Below, piece after piece: positions 11,975 through 23,060 of a stretch of 64,000 nt of DNA. Every line of letters starts with the position of its first letter. The first letter of the stretch is position 1. Source of the DNA: Rattus norvegicus (Eukaryota; Chordata; Mammalia; Rodentia; Muridae). A program made the position numbers and the translations under genes. Below the pieces are notes generated by a model. The model saw nothing but the letters and a program-made list of their open reading frames with translations. It ran no database searches and was not told where the DNA came from. Where the stretch lies: the NCBI RefSeq assembly GCF_036323735.1, contig NC_086029.1, positions 54,341,357 to 54,405,356 on the forward strand. Direction: 5' to 3'.

Positions 11975-12560
11975 TTCGCGGCGCCGGAAGTTCAGATGAT
12001 GAATGCTGGTGGACTTCCTGAAACCTGTTCTTAGTAACCTGTTGGACACCCTGGAGTCAGGCAGGCAGTTTTCCTCAAGTGGAGATGAAAAAGCAAGCTC
12101 CGTTCCGAGTCGGGAGCAGGGCCACAGTCCCCGTGCCCCGCCTCAGTCCGCCGCACGTGCTCCCCGCCCCTCCCCGTCTGCGCGCGCAACCTCGCTCTGG
12201 CAAGCCGGCCAAGCTCGCTTGTGCCTCCGGCCACCCGGACCGCGGTGCACGTGGCCGGGTCCGCAGCCCTCAGCCACCCAGCTCACCAGCCAGGCCTGAG
12301 CCCTCCGGAGCTGCACTTCTCAGCCGGACCCGAGGCGCACACGCTGTACCGCACGGTAGTCAGAACCACCACACTCACCAGGTACGGCCTGTTGCGTGTC
12401 GTCTGCAAGTTGACTGGGCTACAGCGTGGAGGGGCGGAACGGCGTGGGCACGTCAAGGGCGTGCTCCCGAGACGAGGCCCCACCTCCCAGACGTGTCCCC
12501 GCCCCGAGATGTGGCTCCGCCCCCGAGCTTCTGGCCCCGCCCCCGCACCGCAGCCCTGCT
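11975..12560. promoter_or_regulatory. Riox2: CpG-island promoter of Riox2
   Basis: GC- and CpG-rich block in otherwise AT-rich DNA. GC boxes (Sp1 type) occur at about 12497-12505, 12515-12525 and 12535-12546, just upstream of the inferred exon 1 in gene orientation. Canonical E-boxes CACGTG are at 12154-12159 and 12248-12253, and another lies outside at 11886-11891. An ETS/GABP-type site CCGGAAGT is at 11984-11991. No TATA box is seen. Known: MINA was cloned as a Myc-induced gene, so the E-boxes are plausible Myc/Max sites. The transcription start is not directly visible. Confidence 0.8.
12379..12500 (-). other. Riox2: Riox2 exon 1 (non-coding), inferred
   Basis: A strong donor on the minus strand, CTG|GTGAGTG, falls at 12378/12379 inside the CpG island, downstream of a cluster of GC boxes. 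This is the expected place for the 5' UTR exon that splices to exon 2. The upstream limit is a guess. Confidence 0.6.
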
Positions 12561-12839
12561 CCTGCCTACAACTACCTACCTTCCCCTGCACAGGCCTGCT
12601 AATGAACCTAAAAACCATAGAATGTGAATGTGCTTTTTATGGTTGATACCTCCAAATCTGAAGTAGAGGGAAATTTATAAATTTGGACGGTTACAAGAAC
12701 ATGCTTCTTGAGAGAGTGTGCTCGGTTGGTTCACAAAAGATTCAAATTGTTTGTCATTGTATATAGCTTTAATATTTATACGATTGTTACTAATTTAACA
12801 TTTTTGGTACCAACTATCTTATTTAGATTTCATATATTT

Positions 12840-13010
12840 TCATTCCAGTCCTTTTTAAACTTTTCTTTATTTTAATGTCTTCTTTCATACAAAATTTATT
12901 TTGTTTGTATTCTTTCCCCTTCCCCAATTCCATTCCAGATTTTCCCCACCTCCAAACCCATCCAATATCATGTTCTTTCTCTTTCTGATTAAATAAAAAA
13001 ATCAAAATGA
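12840..13010 (-). mobile_element. L1 3'-end fragment, old
   Basis: T-rich start followed by a pyrimidine-rich stretch (TTCCCCTTCCCC, CCAGATTTTCCCCACC) like the reverse of a rodent L1 3' UTR. Short and diverged, so only tentative. Confidence 0.4.
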
Positions 13011-13109
13011 AAATAAAACCAAAATGTCAAAAATATCAAAACAAAAAAAGTACACACACACACACAAAAAAAAAAAACATGGAATTAATTTTAGTGCTAG
13101 CCAGCTAGT

Positions 13110-13311
13110 ACTGAGCATGGGGCCTTCCTTAGAGTGTAGTTAACATATCCTCTGGAGAAAACTGATTTCCTCACGTAGAGACTAAAAAAGGCGAGCTACA
13201 GTCCAAGTCAGGAGCTGGGCGACAGATACCGCACCCTGCCGCAGTCTGCCGCACATGCTCCACGCCCCTCCAAGTCTACACACAGCCTGGCTCTACCACA
13301 GCCACCCAGCA
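13110..13311 (+). repeat. Decayed direct duplicate of Riox2 CpG-island segment
   Basis: Aligns collinearly with about 12040-12215. Shared or near-shared blocks are TTCCTCA, CAGTC(T/C)GCCGCAC(A/G)TGCTCC, CGCCCCTCC, GTCTRC and CTGGCTCT versus CTCGCTCT. Many differences are CpG to TpG/CpA: for example, the E-box CACGTG at 12154-12159 corresponds to CACATG at 13252-13257. Confidence 0.75.
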
Positions 13312-14892
13312 ACATGGGCTAATTTTCCAAAGAAAATATTAGTTGCAAATAGTTTCAGTTGAGAGTGGGATTTTTCACTTATGCAGGCCTTCATAGGCTG
13401 TCGTCAGTCTCTCTTAGTTCATATGGACATCAACCCTGTAATATTTGGAAGATGCTATTCCTTTGGAGTCATCCATCTCTGGCTCTTAAATCTGCTTCCT
13501 TTTTCTCCTAGATTATTAAACGATGAGAGGCAGGGGTTTGATAAGGGCATCACATTTAGGGATCAGGTGGATTTCTGATATTGTTTTGTTTCTGTTGTCT
13601 GACTATGTTAACTTTTTAATTTTAGGAATCTGATGAAGAGTTCGACAATTAGCTTTCAAGAATACAACTGTCATATCCCAGAATTGGAGCATGATTCAAA
13701 AGCCTATTGGTTGTCCTTCGTGGAAAGGGAGGGACTTTAACAAAATATTGTTGATTGGCTGTCTTAAAAGCCACAGAAGAGTACTTGTTTTGAAGCCAGG
13801 CAATTCCAAGATCAAGACATTGTGGATTCTGAATTTCAGTGTGTCTGGTGTGGGCCCCCAACCCAAATTTGGTAAACGAGGTCTTTGGTACGCATCCTCA
13901 CAGGCTGGAGTGGCAAGGCAGCTGTTTGACATGCTTTGTCAACTCCATTCCTGAGAGCTCCATCCCCAAGACCTAATCTCTTCCCATAGGCCAGGCTACT
14001 GACATTGGTGACTTCATTCGTCATCTATGTCTGAGGTAGTAGACACGGACATACAGACTATAGAACTCAAGCTGCCTATCCCTGTTCTCGTTAGACTTCT
14101 GTTTCTGTATCTGCCTAAGAAAAATGCTGCAAACCCCGAATGGCACAGAGTAAGCAAGAGAATCTCAGAACTGCAAGGCACCATTCACCTGAGAGGAATT
14201 TGACAAACCCCACATTGAATCTAAAAAATACCTTCAAAGTAAGAATTAAATGCACTCGGCCCTATGAGGAAACTCACCAAACAAGACAAATTAATGGAGT
14301 CGCGTCACCGTGCAATAATCTTTGGGTTTTACTAACTACAGAAAAGGTAAGTTTGCTTAAAAATGGCCTAGCCCAAGGTCATAAAAGGTCCTACAGATAA
14401 AAAAATCTCCTGGAACTCGGACTATTTGATTTGATGAATGTAAACCATCAGTACTAAGTTCACTGTTGAGATTGTCCATTGTCTGTTACTAGTGTTTATA
14501 GAGCTGGTTGTCCTTCCTGTCTTCTTCACTGCTCATAGTATAACTTCTTTTGCAGCTCATGCTATAGCAAAGCCATTTGGACTGTATGACACTTTTTTTA
14601 TTAAGTGATACTGCAGACTTCCCTTCTCCATAAGCTCAAAACAGTGGGTGATGAACTCTTTTCCTTGATGAGATGTCTTGTTACTTCTCTATATCTGTAT
14701 GCCTTGCATGGACTTACTCTTGGCTCTTGTGAAAATGAGATGTACTCCCTCACGGGTACCTTCAGAGACACTTGGAAAGAAGCAAGTAAGATTGTATAGA
14801 AGATGTTTTCTAGCTTTGTATAGATGGACGGGAGAGCCCAGCATGTGGGTGGAAGGTTCAATTTTCTGTTTTTATTTTTTAAAACTATCATG

Positions 14893-15118
14893 AACTGGGA
14901 CTGGAGAGATGGCTGTGTGGGTAAGAGCACTCACTGCTCTCACAGAGAATTCAGGCTTGGTTTCCAGCACCTGAGGTAGCTGACTCACACTGTTTCTGTC
15001 TCCTGTTCCAGGAATGTGCCAATGTGTTCTTCTGGCCTTCAGGGGCATCTGAATGCAGGAGTTATGTCTACATACACAGGTACACATATGTACATATAAA
15101 ATAGTAAATAAGTCTTTA
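14893..15118 (+). mobile_element. B3-like SINE
   Basis: Head GGACTGGAGAGATGGCTGTG, then GGTAAGAGCACTCACTGCTC, a box-B-like GGTTTCCAGCACC, a middle TTCTTCTGGCCTTCAGGGGC and the tail CATATAAAATAGTAAATAAG. This is the B2/B3 layout. Confidence 0.85.
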
Positions 15119-15710
15119 AAAATCATCAAGAACTAAAATGGCAAAGTGCTGAAAGTGGTAGTACTCAGAAACTTACAGTCTACGAATGATATTCTTTAAA
15201 CTTCCAAGGAGATGAGAAGCAACTCTTCTGACTATGAGATGCTCCTGAATGTAGAAAAAGGAGTCTCTGAGAGAGAACTATACACTTCTGCTTATTCCTT
15301 AAATGCTGCATAATCTAGTGAGGTACATGAAGAGTATACTAAATGAGAGTTTTTACTTGATTATGAGTTAAAACCACAGGCTGGGCACAGCATTTTCCAG
15401 GCCCCAAGTAGACTTGTCCTAAAGTCTACTAATAAACATAAAAACCTCTGAGGAAGAACCGTATCTGCTTTTTTGCATTTGGTAAAAACAAACAAACAAA
15501 CAAAAAGAATCCCACCACTGACTCACAGGTAAAATAAAGGATTTAGCGTAAGCAGCCCAATTTTTTAAATAAGATTTGTACAGGTCCTCTGAGGTTGATA
15601 AGCAAACGCTGCTCCTAACACACCAGGAAAGTTCTCTACCATGAAATACACTCTAGTCCTTTAGCAAGGTTTCTTGACCTTAGCCCCCTTGGCACCCATG
15701 TTGGTTTAGT

Positions 15711-15712
<2 letters not shown>

Positions 15713-15764
<52 letters not shown>
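15713..15764 (+). repeat. (GT)n microsatellite
   Basis: About 25 uninterrupted GT units, a likely polymorphic marker. Confidence 0.97.
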
Positions 15765-15765
<1 letters not shown>

Positions 15766-17124
15766 GTTCTTTGTGTGGTTTGAGCAGAATACTGGGTATC
15801 TATGTACTAGATATTAAAGCTCTGGAAGCCCAGTTGTGACAGCCTAATGATCCCTTGACATTGTTGAAATTCTTCTGGAGGCACCCCACCCCAAAGTTTA
15901 ACTTTCCGCTAGATTTAACTTAAGCTCTACCATGTTATCCAGAAGTCCCAGACACTGCCCTGAAAAGTTAAGTAGAAGGGTCCAAAGAGGTCTTATGATA
16001 ATTATCTACATTCAGTATACTCAAAGAAAAGATTGGAAATTTAAGGAAAATTTGAGAGGTTGAAAATTTGGGGGAGTTGCTATTATTGGGAAAATGAGGA
16101 AATTTAAATAACGTGTCTCCTCCTCACATAAGCAAAGTAACAATAGTTCCAAACCCTGCGCAGGGATATGGTGTATCTTCAAGAGGGCTGCTGGCTGTTT
16201 GGAACTGTGAGACATGCTTCTCTTTATCTCTATATGGAGAAGATCTCAGCACTGTTGGAAGGATTTGTAACTTCTAAGGCATTGCTCTGAAGTTTTAGGG
16301 GTAGAATTGCCGTAAGTATTACCAGCTGCTTCTTTCTTTGAAGGTACTAAAGATGAAGATTGGTTTTTGTCTCAAATAGCAGTCAGGGGCATAAAGCTGA
16401 ACGGACAGCCTACTCTGATACCCACTGCTGAGTGCCTAGGTGTGTTCTAGGCTGTTTGTGCCCAGACCACTTAGAAGGTGACACAGCAAGTGAAGAAAGG
16501 CAGTCATTAGGAGATGCTGGGATGTGCTGACCCAAATGGGAAAGGAGACACAGTAATCATACACATCAGGCCAAGACCCAAAGTTAATTTCAAGAAACCC
16601 TAGTGTGTAGATCTCCCAAAGAATCTTCACTTGCATTAACATTTAATACAGACTACTAAAGTAGGTATATAATATGTGGGACCTCAAACCAACTGAAAAT
16701 GGCAGTTTGAAAAACTGCCATTAAAGATATTAAGATATAAAAGTATTCCTTCTGTTGTATTATCTACCTTTTATTACTATGGTGATTGCTTGTTTGATTT
16801 TAATGTTAAATATTGTACTGCAGTGCTGGCTTGAAGGGTGAGTGAATGAGTTCACCAGTCTGTTCAGCCCTTCTGTGTCACTGTAGTGTACATATGTATG
16901 GGGGATCTCTGCGACCACTAAGGCCAGCAGAGTAACAATCTGTGCGAGGAAAGACGTCCAGTTCAGCATCACTCAGTAGCTGGTGTTGGTCCAAATTTCT
17001 AAAACCTGACACTGGGCACTTCATTTTAGGCACAGCATAAATTGAAAATAGTTTCCTGGTGGTAATTACCTTAACCCCATGTGCACAATAAAACTTAAGT
17101 CATGACTACATCAAAACTTTTTAA

Positions 17125-17445
17125 AAGTACATATGACCTCTTCCATAAAGATGCTTTTAAAGATTGACTACATATGATCTCTAAAGGGTCTGGGTGAGTG
17201 TTTAATGTTGTGTTATTTATACAGGTAGTATAATATCACCACACTATTAGCTATCTCCACTCCTATTTGTAAAGTACATATGACATCTCCCATAAAGATG
17301 GGTTCTATTGACAGAGAAACAATGCTCAAAATAAGGGTCTAGGAGAATGGCTGAGATAAACAGAAGGGTCTAGAGGATCCAGGTGCTTGGCCATACAAAG
17401 ACCACAGATATCATCAAGCTATTAAGCACACTCATTCCTAGCCTT
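17125..17445 (+). repeat. Diverged tandem duplication, about 147-bp period
   Basis: AAGTACATATGAC is followed by a CATAAAGATG block at 17125 and again at 17272. Further matching blocks follow in order: GGGTCTGGGTGAGTG versus GGGTCTAGGAGAATG, and ATCACCACACTATTAG versus ATCATCAAGCTATTAAG. Confidence 0.65.
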
Positions 17446-18304
17446 CTGGGCAGGAAACGGATTATACCTGTCTTCTTTTGAAAAGACAACCCTGTATGTT
17501 TAACATTCCCCCTTTTTCTAGTACTTACCTGTGAGCACAAAGACCTCTGTGTCCCCTACACAAGTGAACTATGAGCGTCAATAAGCTATAAGTCCATGGA
17601 CTGTGAAGTTTCCCATCCCACTGTCTACTGAGCAAAAGGCAGAAGTAAGCAAAATCAGTTCCCCTGAAACTGGGAATACCTCAACCCACAGAGAATGAGT
17701 CAAACTCAAGAAGTGGCAACCTCCCAGTCAGTCCCCAACCTCTAACTGACTTCCTGAAATGGGATGTGCCGTAGGCTTGTTCCTGATACCGTGATCCCAC
17801 AATTTTAGTGTATCGTTGGTATCTGCTGTGCCCATCCACAAATGCTCTGGAATGCATGAACCACCCAAACCTTTCCAGGATCTGTGTCATGGGCTATGCC
17901 AGACACAGGGCAGCCATGGGAACTGGATGAAAGTCTACACTTGATGCTCTGTTCTTCTATTTATTTATAAAGCAAATTCAATTTCAAGTGTCCAGGTAAA
18001 TCCTTTCGTCATAGACCAGGCTGTATGCTTAGGAAGCTTAGGAAGCTCAACTCACTATTCATCAGCAAACAGAAAGCTAAAACACATACTTAAGTGAAAA
18101 GATTTCGTCAGTTCTTTCTGGACTCTGCCTTACCGTTCCTTCACCTGAACTGAATGAAATGAAAGAGTTGAGGAAAGAATGTGTTTAAAGTTCAAATTGC
18201 ACATTATTTTCCTTATAGGTTCTTCAGATCAGATTTAAGTTTGACTCCCGGGGTAGGGGTGGGGGGGTGGATCAAAAGGAATTTGAATAAGAATAGGTTT
18301 TATG

Positions 18305-18670
18305 CCTATCCTAGTCACTGTTCTATTGCTGGAAAGAGAGAGCTTGACTAAGGGGCTTGCTTATAGTTTCAGAGGCTTATTCCATTATCATTGGGTGGCT
18401 GGGGAACATGGTGGCAGCCATGGTGCTGGAGCAGTAGCTGAGAGCTCTACACTTGAATCTGCAAGCAGCAGGAAGAGAGAAACAGTGGGCTTGGTTTGGG
18501 CTTTTAATATCTCTACACTCTGCTGCCCCCTACCCCCAACAGTGACACACTTCCTCCAACAAGGTCACACCTAGTCCAATCAGGTCTCATCCCCTAATCC
18601 TTCCCAAGTAGTGCCACTCCTTGATGGCACTATACATTCAAATGTATCACTCTATGGGAGCCATTTAAGC
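18305..18670 (+). repeat. Rodent interspersed repeat, same family as 4808-5143 (opposite strand)
   Basis: CACTGTTCTATTGCTGGAAAG start, CATGGTGCTGGAGCAGTAGC, CACACTTCCTCCAACAAGG, GTGCCACTCC. These phrases are the reverse complement of those in the minus-strand copies. Confidence 0.65.
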
Positions 18671-18851
18671 CACCAATATGCCTGGAAATAAGTCTGTACT
18701 GTCATACATGTTGTATGGCTTTCCGCGGCCCATACACGCATGGCTTTACACAGCTGGCTGTTTATTAGGCAACTGATCAGTAACTAAGTATCCACAAAGC
18801 ATTGTCATCTTCTGAGAGGCCAAAGAGGAAGTCATTAAATCACATGTGACT

Positions 18852-18893
<42 letters not shown>
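18852..18893 (+). repeat. (AAT)n microsatellite
   Basis: About 14 AAT units. Confidence 0.96.
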
Positions 18894-18896
<3 letters not shown>

Positions 18897-20089
18897 TTCA
18901 TTTTCTGTGTACACCCACACAGAGGTCAAATTGTTTCCTATCAAACGTAGCACAGTAATTAATGAATATTAACCAAGTCAAACTGATGAAGAATTTCATC
19001 AGCACAACTCCCTACACTCAAAGGAGCTAATGCTAGTATTGAGAAAGAATCAAATAAGGAAAAACTTGAAAAAAGTAGGCTACATTTTTTTTTTGAGCTG
19101 ATGTGTTACAGTCTTGATTACTTGATGGCCCACATGCAATTAACCACTCTGTTTGTTGAGAGTTGCACTATCCGCCATCCTGCATATAAATGAGCAAGAA
19201 CCATTAGATTACTTCGATCTCAGTTGATGTATGACCTAGAATAACATAGACAGACAGACAGATGATAGGCAATAGAGATAAAAAGTACTTCAGATTGAAA
19301 TCATTCTCAAAATACATACCACGTCAGACTTTAAGATCATTTTGTACACCAGTCACATTTCCAGTTTCTACTAGTCTTCCTTTGTCTTGTATTTGCTTCT
19401 ATTTTTCAGGTACATAATCTTTCTAAATCACATTCAATTATTAGAACTCATTGTCACAAAATAGTCCTCCCACCCCCTCCCCCCACCCCAGTTCCACATT
19501 TATTTAAAAACTTTGCAGCAGGTCCTGAGGTCCCTTTTTCATTGAACCAAGATTTAATTAAATATGACCTCACCAGGAGGCACAACCAATTAACAAAACA
19601 TATTTTAAGCTATTTCAGGACAGCCCTAGAACTTTATTTGAGGTGTGGGCTTGTGATTATAGCACCTCTTTGAAGTGTAAAATGCTCAGAAGTGCCTGCG
19701 TTAATGTTCTCTGATGAGTAAGAGAAGCAGTGAATGGGGGTGGAGATCCCACCTTTTCTTTAGATGCCTTGTTGACTTAGCTGGTATTGGAAATGATGGA
19801 GTCTTCATTACTTTTAAAGGTCATGGGTTTGCATATGACACTTTAGGAAGTCTTGATTTGGAAGTGCCTCTTCACCCCGGGCTCCATACAGACCAGTAAC
19901 ATTATCTTACAGCAGGAGATTGTCATAGCCAGGGCAGCTAACGTGTTACAATGTCAATAAACGCCCCATCATTTTGGATTCCAGGGAACGACCATGATTT
20001 TATGTGTTGTAAGAAAAGACAGGCCCTCCCCGAAGATAACAAGACTCATGATTTTCTTTCTTCATCACTTCTTATCTCCTGGATTCCTT

Positions 20090-21110
20090 TCTTTTTAATT
20101 TTCTTAAAATTTGTATACTTTTTTATTTATTCTTTAATCTTTTTTTTTCAGTCCAGACTTTATCCCCGTCCCAGTCCACCCTCTCTTCCACATCCCACCC
20201 CCACCCCCCCGCACTCCCCTTGTCTCTAAGAGATGCCCCCACCCCAACCTCACCAGACCTCCCCATTCCAAGGGGTCCCAAGTCTCTCGAGGGTTAGGTG
20301 CATCTTCTCTGGCTGAGTCCAGACCAGGCCGTCCTCTGCTGTATATGTGTCAGGGGCTTCATATCAGCTGGTGTATGCTGCCTGGTTGGTGGCTCAGTGT
20401 CTGAGACATCCTGGGGACCAGGTTAGTTGAGACTGCTGGTCTTGTTATAGGGCCGCCCTCCTCCTCAGCTTCTTCCAACTTTTCCCTTATTCAACCACAG
20501 GGGTCAGCAGCTTCTGTCCATTGGTTAGGAGTAAATATCTATATCTGACTCTTTCAGCTGCTTGTTGGCAGTCATGCTAGGCTCCTGTCTATAAGCACAC
20601 CATATCACCAGAAATAGTGTCAGGCCTTGGAGTCTCCCCCTTTAGGGATCCCACCTTGGGCCTGTCACTGGACCTTCTTTTCCTCAGACTCATCTCCATT
20701 TCTGTCCCTGCAGTTCTTTCAGACAGGAAAAATTCTGTGTCAGAGGTTTTGAGGGTGAAATGGCAACCCCATCCCTCTACTTGATGCCCTGTCTTCTACT
20801 GGAGGTGGACTCTACACGTTCCCTCTCCCCACTGTAGGGCATTTCATCTAAGGTCCCTCCCTTTGAGTCCTGAGAGTCTCTCACCTCCCAGATCTCTGGT
20901 ACCTTCTAGAGGGTCCCCCCACCTCCTACTTTCTGAGGTTGCATGTTTCATTTCTTTCTGCTGGCCCTCGGGGCTTCAGTTCTGTCCCCCACCCCCAATA
21001 CCTGATCATGGTCCCCTCTTCCCTTCCCTGTTGCCTTTCTCACCCAGGTCCCTCACTCCGTTCCCACCTCCTGTGGGATCCCTTTCTTTACTGTGAGATA
21101 TTCTTCATTA
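20090..21110 (-). mobile_element. L1 (Lx-type) 3' region, reverse orientation
   Basis: T-rich left end, then a C-rich tract and a long collinear stretch (for example GGGTTAGGTGCATCTTCTCT, CAGCTGGTGTATGCTGCCTG, GGTCAGCAGCTTCTGTCCAT) that I recognise as a high-copy murine interspersed sequence, probably an old L1 3' portion. A short relative is at 54540-54730. Open frames here are chance. Confidence 0.6.
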
Positions 21111-21174
21111 ATATATGTTCTTTCTGTTATAATAGCATGAATAAAGTGACTTTCATAAAATTCTACCCTGTTTG

Positions 21175-21355
21175 CTGGCAAACGCCTTTTACCATAGCAC
21201 TCAGGAGGCAGAGGCAGGTGGGCCTCTCCTACCCTTGATCACTAATTGAGAAAATGCCTTAGGACTGGATCTCAAGGAGGCATTTCCCCAAGGGAGGCTC
21301 CTTTTTCTGGTAACTCCAGCTTGTGTCAAGTTGACACACAAAACCAGCCAGTACG
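21175..21355 (+). repeat. B1 fragment joined to rodent repeat end
   Basis: CACTCAGGAGGCAGAGGCAG is the B1 core. It is followed directly by the terminal part of the repeat family seen at 9865-10185 (AGCTTGTGTCAAGTTGACAC). Confidence 0.6.
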
Positions 21356-22349
21356 TGTATTAACATGGTAAGAGCTTGTAGCCGCAATAGGAGTCCTAGA
21401 AGGGAACAGGTCTTCACGAAATAGAGATGATTTTAAAATGGGCATTTTATATCATTCTAGCTTATAATGAGAGGGAGAGGCAGTTCTGCTAAGGATATAA
21501 ATTAAAGTGCTTCTTCTTATACTAATGTGTACCCAGAACATCTGAGCAGACAGGTGGGAAAGCTGATGTGACCTGTCAAGATGGGAAAGGGGAGTGGGTG
21601 TGTTCTTGTTGAGGAAAAAGGTGCTGAAGTTTGAATGCTACTAGAAATTTGTTTTCAGAGTTGGTCTCATTTCTAAATATTTCAAAGTTATGAAAATATA
21701 CAATAGGAAATATTCTGATGCCTTGCAGCCTGTGTGTAAAAATAGATTAGGTGGACTACAGTGCATCCGTCCATTCAGTGAAACACTTTATGCCACACCA
21801 TGCTCATTTTGTTTTCAGGAATAAAGGCAGGGGCTGTCATTTATAAATCGAAGAAGAAAATCTGGCTACAAATGGTACAATGTAAATACATTTCTCAAAA
21901 GGAGGCATCTTCATAAGTTCAAGGCCCATGTCAGCTCTCACAACAGGCATAGGAGGAGGCATAAGATAAGCAGCACTGTAAGTGCTTAGATAGTAAATAA
22001 AAGCATATACAAAATTTCACTTTTTGTGAAAAATATGCACGCTCTGTTTCTCCAGACTCAACTCCCCAGACTTCTCCCTAGCTCTGAAAGAGAACACTGG
22101 CTGCAACCTCCCTCTCCCTGTCCACGTCTCCTGTGAATCCCACAGACCAACTCTGCCTCCCTTCCCAGACTTGACCCTGTGTCCCAGTTCCCAACTCAAG
22201 CAGGTACCCGCTGCTCAACCACAGGTCATGACTGCCAAGATACTTCTTTCTCCTTCTCCACTCTTTCTGCTCCCCTGGACCCAATTTTCAGGGTGGCCTC
22301 TAGTGCTGCCATTCTCAACAGAGAAATCTCTAACGATGAAGAATCACTC

Positions 22350-23020
22350 AAAGAAAAGTTCAAGATCATAGCCATCGGGGAAATAGAAATAAAAACGACT
22401 TTGAGATTCCATCTCATACCTATCAGAGTGGCTAAGATCAAAACCGCAAGGGACAGCTCACACTGACAAGGATGAGGACCAAGGGGAGCACTCCTCCCCC
22501 TGCTAATGAGAGCAAACTTTTACCACCTTGGAAATCAGGACGGTCATGCTTCAGAAAATTGGGAATAGATATACTTCAAGAGTCAGCTATGCCACTCTTG
22601 GACAAATACTCAAAGCGTGCTCCATCATATCGTAAGGACATGTGCTCAACTATGCTTGTAGCAGCTTTATTCATAATAGCCAGAAACTGAAGAAAACCTA
22701 GCTGTCCCTCAACAGAAGAATGGATAAACAAAATGTGGTCATATATACAATAGGGTGTTATTACTTGGCTGTTTAAAAGGTGACATCAGGAAATTTGCAG
22801 GAAAATGGATGCAACTAGAAAATATCATCCTGAATGAGGTAACCCAGAAAGACAAATATATGTATTCACTTATAAGTGGATATTAGCTGCTAAGCAAATG
22901 ATAACCAAGCTACAATTCATATACTTAGAAAAGTTAGGTAAAGAGGAGAAGTCATGGGTTACACTGGGAAACAGAAATAGATTAGATTTTGTGAGTAGAC
23001 TGGGGATCAGGAAGGATCTG

Positions 23021-23060
<40 letters not shown>

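Larger units (their letters stand above)
6268..12378. other. Riox2 intron 1
   Basis: Intron of about 6.1 kb. It contains a diverged repeat at 7330-7560, a CA repeat at 8518-8564, interspersed repeats at 8868-9173 and 9865-10185, a GGA array at 11239-11306, a tRNA-type SINE at 11581-11760 and part of the CpG island. No further gene is visible. The rest, such as 6270-7330 and 10,200-11,150, shows nothing I recognise. Confidence 0.7.
1..12560 (-). other. Riox2: Riox2 (Mina/MINA53) gene, 5' half; exons 1-4 and introns
   Basis: Partial gene on the minus strand, transcribed from a CpG-island promoter near 12,400-12,560 toward position 1. The joined exons 2-4 give 227 codons that I recognise as the N-terminal half of RIOX2 (MINA53). 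Known family role: nucleolar/nuclear JmjC 2-oxoglutarate and Fe(II) oxygenase that hydroxylates a histidine of ribosomal protein uL15 (RPL27A); it was first described as a Myc-induced antigen. The exons join in phase with GT-AG introns: intron 3 is 1002-1981, intron 2 is 2102-5807 and intron 1 is about 6268-12378. The remaining JmjC strands, with the second iron histidine, the dimerisation region and the winged-helix C-terminus, are encoded before position 1. No disabling change is seen. Confidence 0.93.

Noticed and set aside
12003..12646. Several overlapping open frames of 98-182 codons in the CpG island
   Set aside because: GC-rich DNA has few stop codons. The frames overlap on both strands, are Pro/Arg/Ala-rich and show no domain that I recognise.
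13691..14024. Open frames on both strands suggesting a retrogene
   Set aside because: No recognisable protein. Part of the DNA (AGAGCTCCATCCCCAAGACC region) resembles an old interspersed repeat rather than coding sequence.
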